From the NCBI GenBank assembly GCA_015056205.1, contig SVGS01000020.1, positions 1 through 64,000 of the forward strand: a DNA stretch of 64,000 nt, written 5' to 3'. Below, one piece after another: positions 42,496 through 51,480 of the stretch (within the stretch, counting starts at the first letter, position 1; each line of letters opens with the position of its first letter). Made by a program: the position numbers and the translations under genes. The notes under the pieces are model-generated. The model saw nothing but the letters and a program-made list of their open reading frames with translations, did no database searches and had not been told where the DNA came from. Source of the DNA: Clostridiales bacterium (GTDB lineage Bacteria; Bacillota; Clostridia; Christensenellales; Aristaeellaceae).

Positions 42496-43728
42496 ATGAA
42501 AAAATCGCTCTGTCTTTTGCTGGTCCTTCTACTGACGGTCTTTTTCTGTCTGTCTGCTTCCGCCGCGGCGGAGGGACCCAAGGAGAACTTCAAACTGACC
42601 GGCTTCAGGGTCAGCTGGCCGGAATCCTTCCGTCAGACAAAGGGAACCCTCATCTTCAGGGATCTGGGGTGCGCCAATTACGCGAACCCGGTTCTCTTTG
42701 CTGCCCAGTTTGATTATCTCGCCGGCGGCCAGTCGGTCGTGCTGGGGAGAGTGTTCCTCTCTGACTTTGCGCCGGAAAAGCTCGGGCTGATCCTGAATCG
42801 CGAGGATGATCAGGAATACTTCCCGCTGACGAGCCGGGAAGATATGTACTACAGCTATCTGGGGCCCCACGCGGAAAGCATTGAGGAACTGCCCGCGGAG
42901 TATAGGGAAGAGTGCAGGATGATTGCTTCGCAGATTCCGGAAGCGTTAAAGTCGGTCGAAATTTTTGATCCGATGGATCCGGTGAAAGCTTTTAACGGGG
43001 ATACGCTTCGCTTCGAGACCACGGATCTGGACGGGAATCCCGTGAGCAGCGCGGATCTCTTCCAAAAGAACAAGATCACCCTGGTCAATCTCTGGGGAAC
43101 CTGGTGTCCCAACTGTGAGATGGAAATGGCGGATCTGGCTCAGCTTCATGAGCTGATGCAGCAGAAAGGCTGCGGCATTGTCGGTGTTGAATATGAAACG
43201 CAGCCCATCGACAACGTTCGCCAGTTCGCGAAGGATTTCCTGAATAAATACGGTATCACCTATCCGAACGTGCTGAAGCCCGGAAACAATGATATTTTCA
43301 ACTCCCTTAACGCGTATCCGACCTCCATGTTTGTGGACAGCAACGGAAAAATCCTGGGTGACCTGATTTTCGGCGCCCAGGTTGATACCTACATCTCAAC
43401 CCTGGAATCCCTGCTGGCCTCCGAAGACCTTTCCCTTCCCGAAGCGGAACCCGCCGCTGCCCCGTCTCAGGGAGGTGTCTTTACCGTGACCGTGACCGAC
43501 GGAACCAACCCAATCCAGGGCGTGATGATCAAATTCTGCTACGAAGGTCCTGACGGTACCTGTACCATTCAGCCGACGGACATGAGCGGCAAAGCCTTCT
43601 TCAACATGGAAGCCGGTAAAGAATACGAAATCGAAGTCCTGATGGCCACCGGCTATGAGAAACCGGAGGAGACCAGCAAGGCGACGGAACCCGGCGAACT
43701 GACCCTGGTGCTGAAGAAAGCGGAATAA
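42496..43728 (+). CDS. Secreted TlpA/ResA-like thioredoxin protein
   Basis: A protein of 410 residues; start at 42496 with AAAGGAG upstream. Signal peptide (MKKSLCLLLVLLLTVFFCLS). Residues 180-315 are a thioredoxin fold of the TlpA/AhpC-TSA type: TLVNLWGTWCPNCEMEM with Cys204-Cys207, GVEYETQPIDNV and cis-Pro in AYPTSMFVD. The C-terminal 85 residues form a Cna-B/prealbumin-like beta domain (VTVTDGTNPIQGVMIKFCY, then MEAGKEYEIEVL). An extracellular disulfide reductase or isomerase. Terminator at 43836. Confidence 0.88.
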   Translation: MKKSLCLLLVLLLTVFFCLSASAAAEGPKENFKLTGFRVSWPESFRQTKGTLIFRDLGCANYANPVLFAAQFDYLAGGQSVVLGRVFLSDFAPEKLGLILNREDDQEYFPLTSREDMYYSYLGPHAESIEELPAEYREECRMIASQIPEALKSVEIFDPMDPVKAFNGDTLRFETTDLDGNPVSSADLFQKNKITLVNLWGTWCPNCEMEMADLAQLHELMQQKGCGIVGVEYETQPIDNVRQFAKDFLNKYGITYPNVLKPGNNDIFNSLNAYPTSMFVDSNGKILGDLIFGAQVDTYISTLESLLASEDLSLPEAEPAAAPSQGGVFTVTVTDGTNPIQGVMIKFCYEGPDGTCTIQPTDMSGKAFFNMEAGKEYEIEVLMATGYEKPEETSKATEPGELTLVLKKAE

Positions 43729-43835
43729 AACGGCGGAAAAGCTTCCGAACGAAGGAACAGAAGAACGAAAAAGCAGAAAACAGATGAACGGAAGAACCGT
43801 CGGAATATAAAGAGTAAAAGGAATATAAAGTTTAT

Positions 43836-43870
43836 AAAAGGGACCGGCTGCATGCAGCCGGTCCCCTTTT
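43836..43870. terminator. Bidirectional terminator
   Basis: AAAAGGGACCGGCTG pairs with CAGCCGGTCCCCTTTT around CATG; serves the thioredoxin and the convergent secreted gene. Confidence 0.9.
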
Positions 43871-43884
43871 CATGAGATTCGGAA

Positions 43885-44436
43885 TTACTGTTCAATCGGA
43901 ACGAAATCCAGATCGCTCAGGAATTTCACAACGCGTTCGATATCAGCCTCGGTCAGAGCTTCCTGCGCGGTGCCGGGAACGATCTGCATCTCGATTTCAT
44001 GGCCCTTGTAAATGGTGTAGACATAGACTTCCTGTCCGCCGGGAACGGTCACAATCAGCAGCTGGGTGCCCTGATTGGTTTCCTTCGTTTCGAAGGTCAG
44101 TTCGGGATACTCCTCATAGAAGGAATCCTTGATGGCCTGCATGTCTTCCTCAGACACGTCGTTCAGTCTCTCGGTCTCGGCCCACTCATCGTTGAAGACA
44201 ATCGACAGGCCCATCTTCGGCATCGTATCCTGCTTGGACTTGATGTTGGCCAGGATGGTCATGTTGTTCTGGGTAACGATCGTCATGGTATAGTCGTCCG
44301 GCAGAACGCCGTACTTAATATCGAAAGCCTTTTCGACTCTCAGGGTGCCCATGGATTCCTTTTCGGTTTCAGCCAGAGCCGCGGCGCAGGTCAGCAGCAT
44401 GACCAGGCTCAAAACCAGAGCGATGATTTTTTTCAT
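43885..44436 (-). CDS. Secreted hypothetical protein
   Basis: A protein of 183 residues with AGGAGG upstream and a signal peptide (MKKIIALVLSLVMLLTCAAA). The mature domain has alternating strands (DYTMTIVTQNNMTILANIKS, QLLIVTVPGGQEVYVYTIYK) and an ending helix IERVVKFLSDLDFVPIEQ. The shape, a small lipid- or protein-binding-like fold, is seen in many uncharacterised secreted Clostridia proteins. No catalytic residues. Second gene after the SH3 protein (33-bp gap). Confidence 0.75.
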   Translation of the reverse strand: MKKIIALVLSLVMLLTCAAALAETEKESMGTLRVEKAFDIKYGVLPDDYTMTIVTQNNMTILANIKSKQDTMPKMGLSIVFNDEWAETERLNDVSEEDMQAIKDSFYEEYPELTFETKETNQGTQLLIVTVPGGQEVYVYTIYKGHEIEMQIVPGTAQEALTEADIERVVKFLSDLDFVPIEQ

Positions 44437-44469
44437 TGCACAATCCTCCTAAATTCATTTTCACAGTTC

Positions 44470-45048
44470 TTACTTGAACAGGAATTTCTGCATGGCGAAG
44501 CCGGTCACACCGGTGGTGGGATCAACCACCTGAGCCCAGTCGCCCATTTCGGCGATCACCTGCATGGTGCTGCCGTAGGCATAAGCCTGGATCAGGGTGC
44601 TGTTCAGGCTGGGAGCCCAGCGAACGTTGACGGAGCCGGTTCCCCGGGTGCCGCGCAGCGTAACGGTGTAGGGCGTTACAAACCGGGCCTTCTTAAAAAC
44701 GCTGTTCAGGCTGGGCGTCGAGGGGGTGGGAGCGGGCGTCACTTTGCCGGGATCATAGGGGCCGGGATAGGTCAGGCTCATCAAAGACGTCATGGCATAT
44801 CCGGGAACGCTGCCCCAGATCAGCTCAGACCAGCCGTTGCCCAGATCATGATCCACGCCGACCTCCTGGCCGTAAGGAATGTTTCCGATCACGGGATATT
44901 CCTTGCCGGGGCCGCTGCGGACATTCAGGGGCTTTCCGTTGCTGCAGTGAGAATACGCGGTATAGATCGCGGATGCAGTGGTCGGAAGGATGAACATGGT
45001 CATTACGAGAGTCAGGATAGCTACCAGAGCAACAATCCGTTTGGTCAT
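44470..45048 (-). CDS. Secreted protein with two bacterial SH3 domains
   Basis: A protein of 192 residues; start at MTKRIVALVA with GGAGGTCATCGTA upstream. Signal peptide to about residue 27. Two SH3b units: KPLNVRSGPGKEYPVIGNIP and VNVRWAPSLNSTLIQAYAYG with a MQVIAEMGDWAQVVDP strand, linked by a Pro/Thr-rich hinge (VTPAPTPSTPS). Such modules bind peptidoglycan cross-bridges. No enzymatic domain, so it is a wall-binding protein. Promoter at 45081. Confidence 0.88.
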   Translation of the reverse strand: MTKRIVALVAILTLVMTMFILPTTASAIYTAYSHCSNGKPLNVRSGPGKEYPVIGNIPYGQEVGVDHDLGNGWSELIWGSVPGYAMTSLMSLTYPGPYDPGKVTPAPTPSTPSLNSVFKKARFVTPYTVTLRGTRGTGSVNVRWAPSLNSTLIQAYAYGSTMQVIAEMGDWAQVVDPTTGVTGFAMQKFLFK

Positions 45049-45080
45049 TACGATGACCTCCTTTTCTTTTTCTTTCGTGT

Positions 45081-45109
45081 ATTGTAACACACACTTAATT
45101 AACGGTCAA
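45081..45109 (-). promoter_or_regulatory. Promoter of the SH3 operon
   Basis: Minus-strand TTGACC (45109-45104), 17 bp, TACAAT (45086-45081). Confidence 0.75.
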
Positions 45110-45192
45110 GAATTATGTCTCATTCCCGGAAATGTGTTGCGATTTCGTAATTTTTTCTCTGCCGGCTTCCATTGCCGGCCGGCGCGCTTCCG

Positions 45193-45813
45193 TTACTGAG
45201 CTACATCGTAATCCTGATGAATCCGTACGATTTCCAGAGCGTCGTTCAGCTCGATGACGGTGGCGTAGTGGTCAAAGCCGATGCTGGTCTTTTCCCGCTC
45301 TTCCTTGATTTTAAGGATTTCATCCAGTCCCCGGGTAACCACAGGCTCCATCTTCTCGGGATCCGTGGTGTCTTCATACACGAGTCCTTCCGCCGCGGGG
45401 AGATGCAGCACGGCAAAGACGTGGGTGTAGCGTCTGTCGTTGATGACGTTCATCAGGATCATGTCGTCGTCGCCCTTCGGAGAGAAGATCATTTCTTCTC
45501 CGTCCTCAGTGGCCAGCTTAAACTCTCCGTCCTCCGCGGGGCTGATTTCCTTCACTTTGTACAGATATCCGCCCGCCAGCAGCGTGTCTCCGGCGGCGAT
45601 CTTCGCCACGTCCTCCCGCTCGAAGCGGTCGTTCTCGTACAGATACACGGTAAAGGTCTTCGTGTCCGGGTTATACTCTCCGACCGTAGCGTTGATGACG
45701 CGGCCGGCCAGCCGCTCATAATCCGTATCTTCCGGTTCCACCGTTTTGGCGAACGCCAGGGAGACCGAGAAGAGCATGACAGCCAGCAGGACCAGTGAAA
45801 TCAGTTTTTTCAT
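45193..45813 (-). CDS. Secreted hypothetical protein
   Basis: A protein of 206 residues; the second ATG (45813) has AAGGAG eleven bases upstream, while the first (45822) is too close to it. Signal peptide (MKKLISLVLLAVMLFSVSLA). The mature part has YNPDTKTFTVYLYENDRFER, VAKIAAGDTLLAGG and EEMIFSPKGDDDMILMNVIN. It is beta-rich and acidic and of no known family. Independent of the SH3 operon downstream (145-bp gap with its own promoter). Confidence 0.75.
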   Translation of the reverse strand: MKKLISLVLLAVMLFSVSLAFAKTVEPEDTDYERLAGRVINATVGEYNPDTKTFTVYLYENDRFEREDVAKIAAGDTLLAGGYLYKVKEISPAEDGEFKLATEDGEEMIFSPKGDDDMILMNVINDRRYTHVFAVLHLPAAEGLVYEDTTDPEKMEPVVTRGLDEILKIKEEREKTSIGFDHYATVIELNDALEIVRIHQDYDVAQ

Positions 45814-45934
45814 TTTTTTCATTTCTCCTTCATGTTTTTTATTCTTCCGCAGGACGGGCCTGCATCATTTGATACGCTTAATAAACGGATCCGGCACCGC
45901 AAATCTTCCCGGAATGCCGGACAGAAACAAAAAA

Positions 45935-45974
45935 ATCCGGAACGGTTCCGGATGGCCTCGTTCTGTGGTATCAT
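45935..45974 (+). promoter_or_regulatory. Palindrome overlapping the putative alpha-galactosidase promoter
   Basis: ATCCGGAACGGTTCCGGAT (45935-45953), a 19-bp dyad with a one-base centre. A possible promoter (-35 TTCCGG 45946-45951, 17 bp, -10 TATCAT 45969-45974) overlaps its right half. On the minus strand the dyad is followed by a T-run, so a terminator role is the alternative. Confidence 0.45.
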
Positions 45975-46022
45975 CTTTTCACCGGAACATCCCCATCAAA
46001 ACACGGGAGGAGATAAAAGTCC

Positions 46023-48086
46023 ATGAAAACCATCAGCGAGTACAGTCTCGGCGATATGCTGGTCACCTATGTCACAAACGAAGCAGGTCAGGTCGGAATG
46101 ACGCTGATTCCCGCCGCCCTGAAGGATCAGGTCCTTCAGAAGGACTGGGCGCTTCAGAGCCTGGCGGAGGTTCACTTTCGCGGCGATCCCCTCCCCAACG
46201 CCTATGCCAATGGCCAGTCCCTGGCGGGAACCCGTTCCACAGCCGGCATGATCTTCCGGCGGCAACGGCGGGAGGAGAACCGGATTCTGACCGAGATGTC
46301 CGACGCGCAGGGCCGGAAAATCATTCATACGCTGACCTGGCAGCCCGGATCCCCCGCGTTCCGCTGCGGCGTCTGTTTTGAAAACGGCTCGGACAGGCCC
46401 GTTACGCTGGATCTGCTGACCAGCCTCAATCTGGGACAGATCACGCCCTTCACCCCCGGAGACGCCTGCGGCGCGCTGTCCCTTTTCCGGGCCAGAAGCA
46501 ACTGGAGCGCGGAAGGCCGGTTCATCCGTGAATCCGCGGAGGAGCTTTCTCTGGAGCCGTCCTGGGCGCGGCACGGATACCGGGTGGAGAAATTCGGCCA
46601 GATCGGCTCCATGCCGGTGCGGCATTTCTTCCCCTTCCTCGCCGTGCAGGACTCCCGGGCCGGGGTGACCTGGGCTTTCCAGCTGGCCTGCCCTTCCTCC
46701 TGGCAGTTTGAAATCCGGCGCAAGGATGACGGGATGACCGTCAGCGCGGGGCTGGCGGACGGGGATTACGGCCACTGGTCCAAAACTCTGCGGCCCGGAG
46801 AGCGTCTGACCTCTCCGGAGGCGTACTGTACGGTCAGCACGGAGGACGCGGACCGGACCGCGCAGCGTCTGCTCAGCATTCACCGGGAGCAGTGGTGCCG
46901 GAAAGACGATCCCCTGCCGGTCCTTTTCAACGAATACTGCACCACCTGGGGGAATCCTTCCCATGAAAACCTGTCCCGCGTCATCTCCTGTCTGCGGGGA
47001 AAGGATATTGATTATCTGGTTATCGACGCGGGCTGGTATCTGAAGGAAGGCGCCGGCTGGAGCGACTGCAGCGGCGACTGGATTCCGAGCAAAGCCCTGT
47101 TCCCGCGGGGCATCGGCGCCGTCGCGGGTGAAATCAAAAGCGCGGGAATGAAGCCCGGGCTCTGGTTCGAGCCGGAAACCTGCGCCTGTCAGTCCGATCT
47201 TTTCAAAAGAGAGGATCTGCTGCTGAAGCGGGACGGCGCCGTTCTGGATACCGATAACCGGCGTTTTCTGGATCTCCGGAAGCCGGAATCCCAGGCTTAT
47301 CTGGACGAGCGGGTAATCGGCCTTCTGAAGGACAACGGCTTCTCCTATGTCAAGATCGATTATAACGACTGCATCGGCGTCGGCTGCGACGATCCGGACG
47401 GGCTGGGAGAAGGACTCCGCCGGAACATGCTGGGCACTCAGGACTTCTTCCGCCGGATGAAGGAACGCGTTCCGGATCTGATGATCGAAAACTGCTCCTC
47501 CGGCGGCCACCGGCTGGAGCCCTCCATGCTGGCCGTATCGGATATCGCTTCCTTCTCCGATGCCCATGAATGCGTGGAGATCCCGATTATCGCCGCTTCC
47601 CTGCACCGCCTGATGCTGCCCGGTCAGAGCCAGATCTGGGCCGTAATGAGAAAAAACGACTCCCTGCGCAGGATCGGTTATTCCCTGATCAATACGTATC
47701 TCGGCGTGATGTGCCTGTCCGGGGATATCGCCGATCTTTCCGGGGAACAGTGGAAGGCGGTGGAGGAAAGCATCCGCTTCTACCGGGAGGTTCAGGATAT
47801 CATCCGGGACGGTGTCTCCTCCTTCTTCGGCTCCGGCCAGCAGAGCTGGCGGCATCCCCGGGGCTGGCAGGCCGTTCTCCGCTCCCTGGGCCGCCGTTCA
47901 CTGCTCGTCGCCCACTCCTTCGATTTTGAAGGGTCTTCGCTTTCCGTCCGGATTCCTGCCGGCAGCGCGCGGGTGGAGCGGATCTTCCGCACGGAGGAAA
48001 TCCCTGTCGCAGTGGATCAGGACGGGCTGCACCTCACCTTTACCGCCCCCTTCCAGGCCGTCGCCGTGGAGCTCCGGGAGGACTGA
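46023..48086 (+). CDS. GH36 alpha-galactosidase
   Basis: A protein of 687 residues; GGGAGGAGATAAAAGTCC before the ATG. An N-terminal beta-sandwich (to about 270) and a TIM barrel follow, with WYLKEGAGWSDCSGDW, KPGLWFEPE, the nucleophile Asp446 in YVKIDYND, ENCSSGGHRLEPSM, and Asp513 in SFSDAHE as acid/base. A C-terminal beta domain closes it. No signal peptide, so it acts on imported raffinose-type sugars or galactosides. No sugar transporter is adjacent. A palindrome overlaps its promoter, which suggests a local regulator elsewhere. Confidence 0.93.
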   Translation: MKTISEYSLGDMLVTYVTNEAGQVGMTLIPAALKDQVLQKDWALQSLAEVHFRGDPLPNAYANGQSLAGTRSTAGMIFRRQRREENRILTEMSDAQGRKIIHTLTWQPGSPAFRCGVCFENGSDRPVTLDLLTSLNLGQITPFTPGDACGALSLFRARSNWSAEGRFIRESAEELSLEPSWARHGYRVEKFGQIGSMPVRHFFPFLAVQDSRAGVTWAFQLACPSSWQFEIRRKDDGMTVSAGLADGDYGHWSKTLRPGERLTSPEAYCTVSTEDADRTAQRLLSIHREQWCRKDDPLPVLFNEYCTTWGNPSHENLSRVISCLRGKDIDYLVIDAGWYLKEGAGWSDCSGDWIPSKALFPRGIGAVAGEIKSAGMKPGLWFEPETCACQSDLFKREDLLLKRDGAVLDTDNRRFLDLRKPESQAYLDERVIGLLKDNGFSYVKIDYNDCIGVGCDDPDGLGEGLRRNMLGTQDFFRRMKERVPDLMIENCSSGGHRLEPSMLAVSDIASFSDAHECVEIPIIAASLHRLMLPGQSQIWAVMRKNDSLRRIGYSLINTYLGVMCLSGDIADLSGEQWKAVEESIRFYREVQDIIRDGVSSFFGSGQQSWRHPRGWQAVLRSLGRRSLLVAHSFDFEGSSLSVRIPAGSARVERIFRTEEIPVAVDQDGLHLTFTAPFQAVAVELRED

Positions 48087-48102
48087 CCTCCCGTCAGTTC
48101 CG

Positions 48103-48984
48103 TCAGAACAGCCCTTCGGGCGTCTCCTCCGGGAGAATGTTCTCCTCCATCAGCGCGGGAATCAGTTCGAAAGGCCCGCAGCCTTTCGAACGTTCCACGC
48201 GCTGCCGGAGGGCGCTGAGCGCCCGACAGACTGCGGGGGCGGCCCGCTGCGGTTCGCCGGTATAGTTGCCCAGCCGGCCGCCGCGGTAGGTCTCTCCCCG
48301 GATTCCCAGAAACGCTTTTTCCGTTTCCGGATCGAAAAAACCGTAAGCGGCATACAGCCCGACCGCGTCCGCGATCAGCTCGTCCCGGATCGTCCGAATG
48401 TTTCCGGGATATTTTTTTCTGCAGATGAAATGGGTCATTTCATGATAGCGGCGAATGACGTCGGAAAGCTCCAGCCACCGGTCTTCCGAAAGCCCCAGCG
48501 TCTCCGCGCTGACGTGGCTGTAGGGTCCGCGGGACATCACAATCAGGGAGTCCAGATAATTCTCCTTCACGGAGATGAATTTCTGAAACTCCATCGGCCG
48601 CTCCTCTTCCGGATAGGCCGCCAGATGCGCGTGAATTCTCGGCCAGTTAAAAACCGTCAGCATCGCGGCGCCCTGGCTCGGCGGAACCGGAGTGAGGGGG
48701 CCTTCCTTCGCGGCCATCAGGCCGCGGATCACCCGCTCAAAATCCTGGCGGTTTCCGAGCGTCGCGATCCGCACCTCCCCCGCCGGCGTCCGGGCGGTTT
48801 CCATGCGGTCGGCCGGATCCCCCCTGTAATGGGAAAGATCCTTTCTCTCCGGTTCTTCTCCGCGCAGCACCACCCGTCTGTAGGTTTCCTGATCATCCTT
48901 ATCCGGATTCAGATACAGAAGCGGGTATTCTTCCGCCAGTCCGGCGATAACCTGTTTCTGTTTCATGGCGTTTTCCCGGATCAT
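48103..48984 (-). CDS. HExxH zincin-like protein of unknown family
   Basis: A protein of 293 residues. The ATG at 48984 overlaps the rubrerythrin stop (TGATG); an alternative start is 48966. Residues 181-185 are HEMTH, with a third ligand candidate Glu202 in RDELIADAVGL about 17 residues later, as in gluzincin metallopeptidases. The N-terminal half has RGDPADRMETARTPAGEVR and MLTVFNWPRIHAHL. No signal peptide. I cannot name the family. Co-transcribed with rubrerythrin by the overlap. Confidence 0.75.
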   Translation of the reverse strand: MIRENAMKQKQVIAGLAEEYPLLYLNPDKDDQETYRRVVLRGEEPERKDLSHYRGDPADRMETARTPAGEVRIATLGNRQDFERVIRGLMAAKEGPLTPVPPSQGAAMLTVFNWPRIHAHLAAYPEEERPMEFQKFISVKENYLDSLIVMSRGPYSHVSAETLGLSEDRWLELSDVIRRYHEMTHFICRKKYPGNIRTIRDELIADAVGLYAAYGFFDPETEKAFLGIRGETYRGGRLGNYTGEPQRAAPAVCRALSALRQRVERSKGCGPFELIPALMEENILPEETPEGLF

Positions 48985-49520
48985 CAGTAGTTTTCCGCGT
49001 GGACTTCAAAATAGCTCTGGGGATGGGCGCAGACGGGGCAGATTTCCGGCGCCTTCGTTCCCACCACGATATGCCCGCAGTTGCGGCATTCCCAGATCTT
49101 CACTTCGCTCTTTTCGAAAACCTGCTGCATCTCCACGTTTTTCAGAAGCGCGCGGTATCTTTCCTCGTGATGCTTTTCAATGGCGGCCACGCCGCGGAAC
49201 TTTTCCGCCAGTTCCGGGAAGCCTTCCGCTTCGGCGGTCCGGGCAAAGCCTTCATACATGTCGGTCCACTCGTAGTTCTCCCCGTTCGCCGCGGCGGCCA
49301 GGTTCTCGGCGGTGGTGCCGATTCCGTTCAGTTCCTTGAACCACAGCTTCGCGTGTTCCTTCTCATTGTCCGCCGTTTTCAGGAACAGCGCGGCGATCTG
49401 CTCGAAGCCTTCCTTTTTTGCCTTCGAGGCAAAATAGGTATACTTGTTCCGGGCTTCCGATTCTCCCGCAAAGGCGGCGGCCAGGTTTTTTTCGGTCTGG
49501 GTTCCTGCGTACTTGTTCAT
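48984..49520 (-). CDS. Rubrerythrin
   Basis: A protein of 178 residues; AAAAGGAGAAAACGAC upstream. A ferritin-like diiron domain with paired Glu/His motifs: [20 protein letters not shown], then [14 protein letters not shown] and [10 protein letters not shown]. The C-terminal rubredoxin-like knot is CRNCG and [11 protein letters not shown], which bind one iron. It reduces hydrogen peroxide in anaerobes using NAD(P)H-derived electrons. It follows the GGDEF gene by 19 bp and overlaps the zincin gene. Confidence 0.96.
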   Translation of the reverse strand: MNKYAGTQTEKNLAAAFAGESEARNKYTYFASKAKKEGFEQIAALFLKTADNEKEHAKLWFKELNGIGTTAENLAAAANGENYEWTDMYEGFARTAEAEGFPELAEKFRGVAAIEKHHEERYRALLKNVEMQQVFEKSEVKIWECRNCGHIVVGTKAPEICPVCAHPQSYFEVHAENY

Positions 49521-49539
49521 TGTCGTTTTCTCCTTTTGT

Positions 49540-51444
49540 TTATATTTTTTCCACCCCGGCGCTTTGGGAGTGCCGGAGGCTTTTATCTTTATAGAGGGCG
49601 TGATCGGATTCCGCCAGGATCTGATCCATCGGAGGATGATTCGCCACCGGACAGGAGGCGGCTCCCAGGCTGGCGGAAATCAGAAAATGCCCGGTGCCGC
49701 AGACCCGGCGGGCCGTGTTCTGAATGTTTTCCCGGATCTCCTCCAGCTCCGGCAGCAGGGATTTCTCAGCCAGCGCGGCAAAGGCGAATTCGTCCCCGCC
49801 GTAGCGCGCGCAGATTCCCCTTCCTTCCATCGCCGTCCGGATTCCCTCCGCCAGCGCCTGGATCGCCTGATCCCCGGCCTGATGTCCATAGATATCGTTG
49901 ATGCTCTTCAGGCGGTCCATATCCATGGCAAACAGCGTCAGCACTTTTCCCCTGTTCTCCTCCAGCTGCAGCTGATGCTCCAGCTCCCGAAGGAATCCGC
50001 GGCGGTTATACAGGTTCGTCAGATAATCGTGTTCCGCCATCCGGAGTATTTCCCTGTTGGCGTTCCGCAGACGGCGGTTCCGGATGACCGCGTTCAGCGC
50101 GGAGGACAGGAAGATCGCCGTCTCCTCGAACCGCTCCTGTTCCCGCAGAGTCCAGTCATGGATGCCGGAAACCACGTATCCCATCGTTTCTTCCTGATTC
50201 TGCAGCAACTGTACCATAACGATCCGGATCGCCGGATCGGTCAGCACGGTTTTCTCGTCCGGGAGCCGCATCCGGTTCCTGTCAAAGGGCGCCGTGTCGG
50301 TAAAGGCGCCGTGAATGCCGTGCAGAATCGGAATCATCCGGTTTCTGTCCGTTTCGTCGATCGCGGCGGCGAAGAAATAGGGATAGGGCCAGAGGGAAAT
50401 CAGGGGTTCCAGCGTTCCCGCCAGATCACCGACGGAATCCATGCTGAGGGTGTTCCGGATAAAAATCCCCATTTTGCGGATATGCCGGGCATAATCCAGG
50501 TTGATCACCTTGAGTTCCCCGATTTTCTTCGTGGCCACAAAGGGGCTGCCGTGCATGCAGCCGCAGGATTCCCGGGGCAGCAGCTCGAAGGGAACGGACA
50601 GATATTCCGTTTTCCCTGTCTCCTCCGCCTGCCAGGTATCCATCCGGTGCAGCATGGCGGAAAACATGAAGGCAAAATCCGGTCTGGCGGTCGTGATGGA
50701 CGGTTCGTGGTTTTCTCCGGGCAGAATACCGTCGAATCCGCCGACCAGCACCTCTCCGGGAACCTGAATGTTTCTTTCCGACAGATAGACGCAGACGGTA
50801 ATCGCCATGGCGTCGTTGGCGCAGAGAAACGCCTCCGGCATGCTCCCGCCGCCGTCGAAATATGCCTTCAGGGCGCGGAACGTCGGCTCGTCCCAGTAAT
50901 CGCCGTAGAGTACCTTCTCCTGCGGCAGGTCGGAGCCGTGCTCCCGCAGAATGCCGCGGAGCAGGTCAATCCGCTCCTCCGAGTAGGAATTGCCCTTGAT
51001 GCCGGCCACCATCACGATGTCCCGGCAGCCGTGCTCCTCCACCAGATGGCGGGCCACCTTTTCAAACCCGTCCCGGTAGGTAAAGCACAGATTGATGCAT
51101 CCCTTATACTGCCGCTCCATCATAAAGACCGGCAGGGATTTCTTTTTCGCGATTTCAATGATCGGCAGGTTAATCCGGTCGTTCCGGATCATCTCCCCCA
51201 GCAGCAGAAAGCCGGCCAGATTCGGAACGTCAAAGGCCGCAAGCAGCTCCCGGATGCTTTCATCCCCGCGGGCTTCGATGCTGCTCCGGTCAAAGGCAAC
51301 GCACATCGGAAGATACCCCGTGCCCGCCGTCTCTTCGATTAGCCGGTTCAGAATGAGGTTCAGATTCTCAACATCCTCCCAGGAGGCGCAGACAGCGATA
51401 ATCCTGCGTTCCGCGGGATTTCCGGAATCATATATGTCCGCCAC
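49540..51444 (-). CDS. Diguanylate cyclase with LacI-type sensor domain
   Basis: A protein of 634 residues with GTG start at 51444 (GGAGG nine bases upstream). Same layout as the protein at 32436: residues 14-300 LacI-type binding domain ([24 protein letters not shown] segment and [12 protein letters not shown]), a linker, then GGDEF with [20 protein letters not shown] and [13 protein letters not shown]. No helix-turn-helix and no signal peptide. Intact GGDEF, no RxxD site. Second gene of the HD-GYP/GGDEF/rubrerythrin/zincin operon. Confidence 0.88.
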   Translation of the reverse strand: MADIYDSGNPAERRIIAVCASWEDVENLNLILNRLIEETAGTGYLPMCVAFDRSSIEARGDESIRELLAAFDVPNLAGFLLLGEMIRNDRINLPIIEIAKKKSLPVFMMERQYKGCINLCFTYRDGFEKVARHLVEEHGCRDIVMVAGIKGNSYSEERIDLLRGILREHGSDLPQEKVLYGDYWDEPTFRALKAYFDGGGSMPEAFLCANDAMAITVCVYLSERNIQVPGEVLVGGFDGILPGENHEPSITTARPDFAFMFSAMLHRMDTWQAEETGKTEYLSVPFELLPRESCGCMHGSPFVATKKIGELKVINLDYARHIRKMGIFIRNTLSMDSVGDLAGTLEPLISLWPYPYFFAAAIDETDRNRMIPILHGIHGAFTDTAPFDRNRMRLPDEKTVLTDPAIRIVMVQLLQNQEETMGYVVSGIHDWTLREQERFEETAIFLSSALNAVIRNRRLRNANREILRMAEHDYLTNLYNRRGFLRELEHQLQLEENRGKVLTLFAMDMDRLKSINDIYGHQAGDQAIQALAEGIRTAMEGRGICARYGGDEFAFAALAEKSLLPELEEIRENIQNTARRVCGTGHFLISASLGAASCPVANHPPMDQILAESDHALYKDKSLRHSQSAGVEKI

Positions 51445-51480
51445 TCTGTTTTCCTCCGTTCTCTGCCGCCGGCGCGGCGC

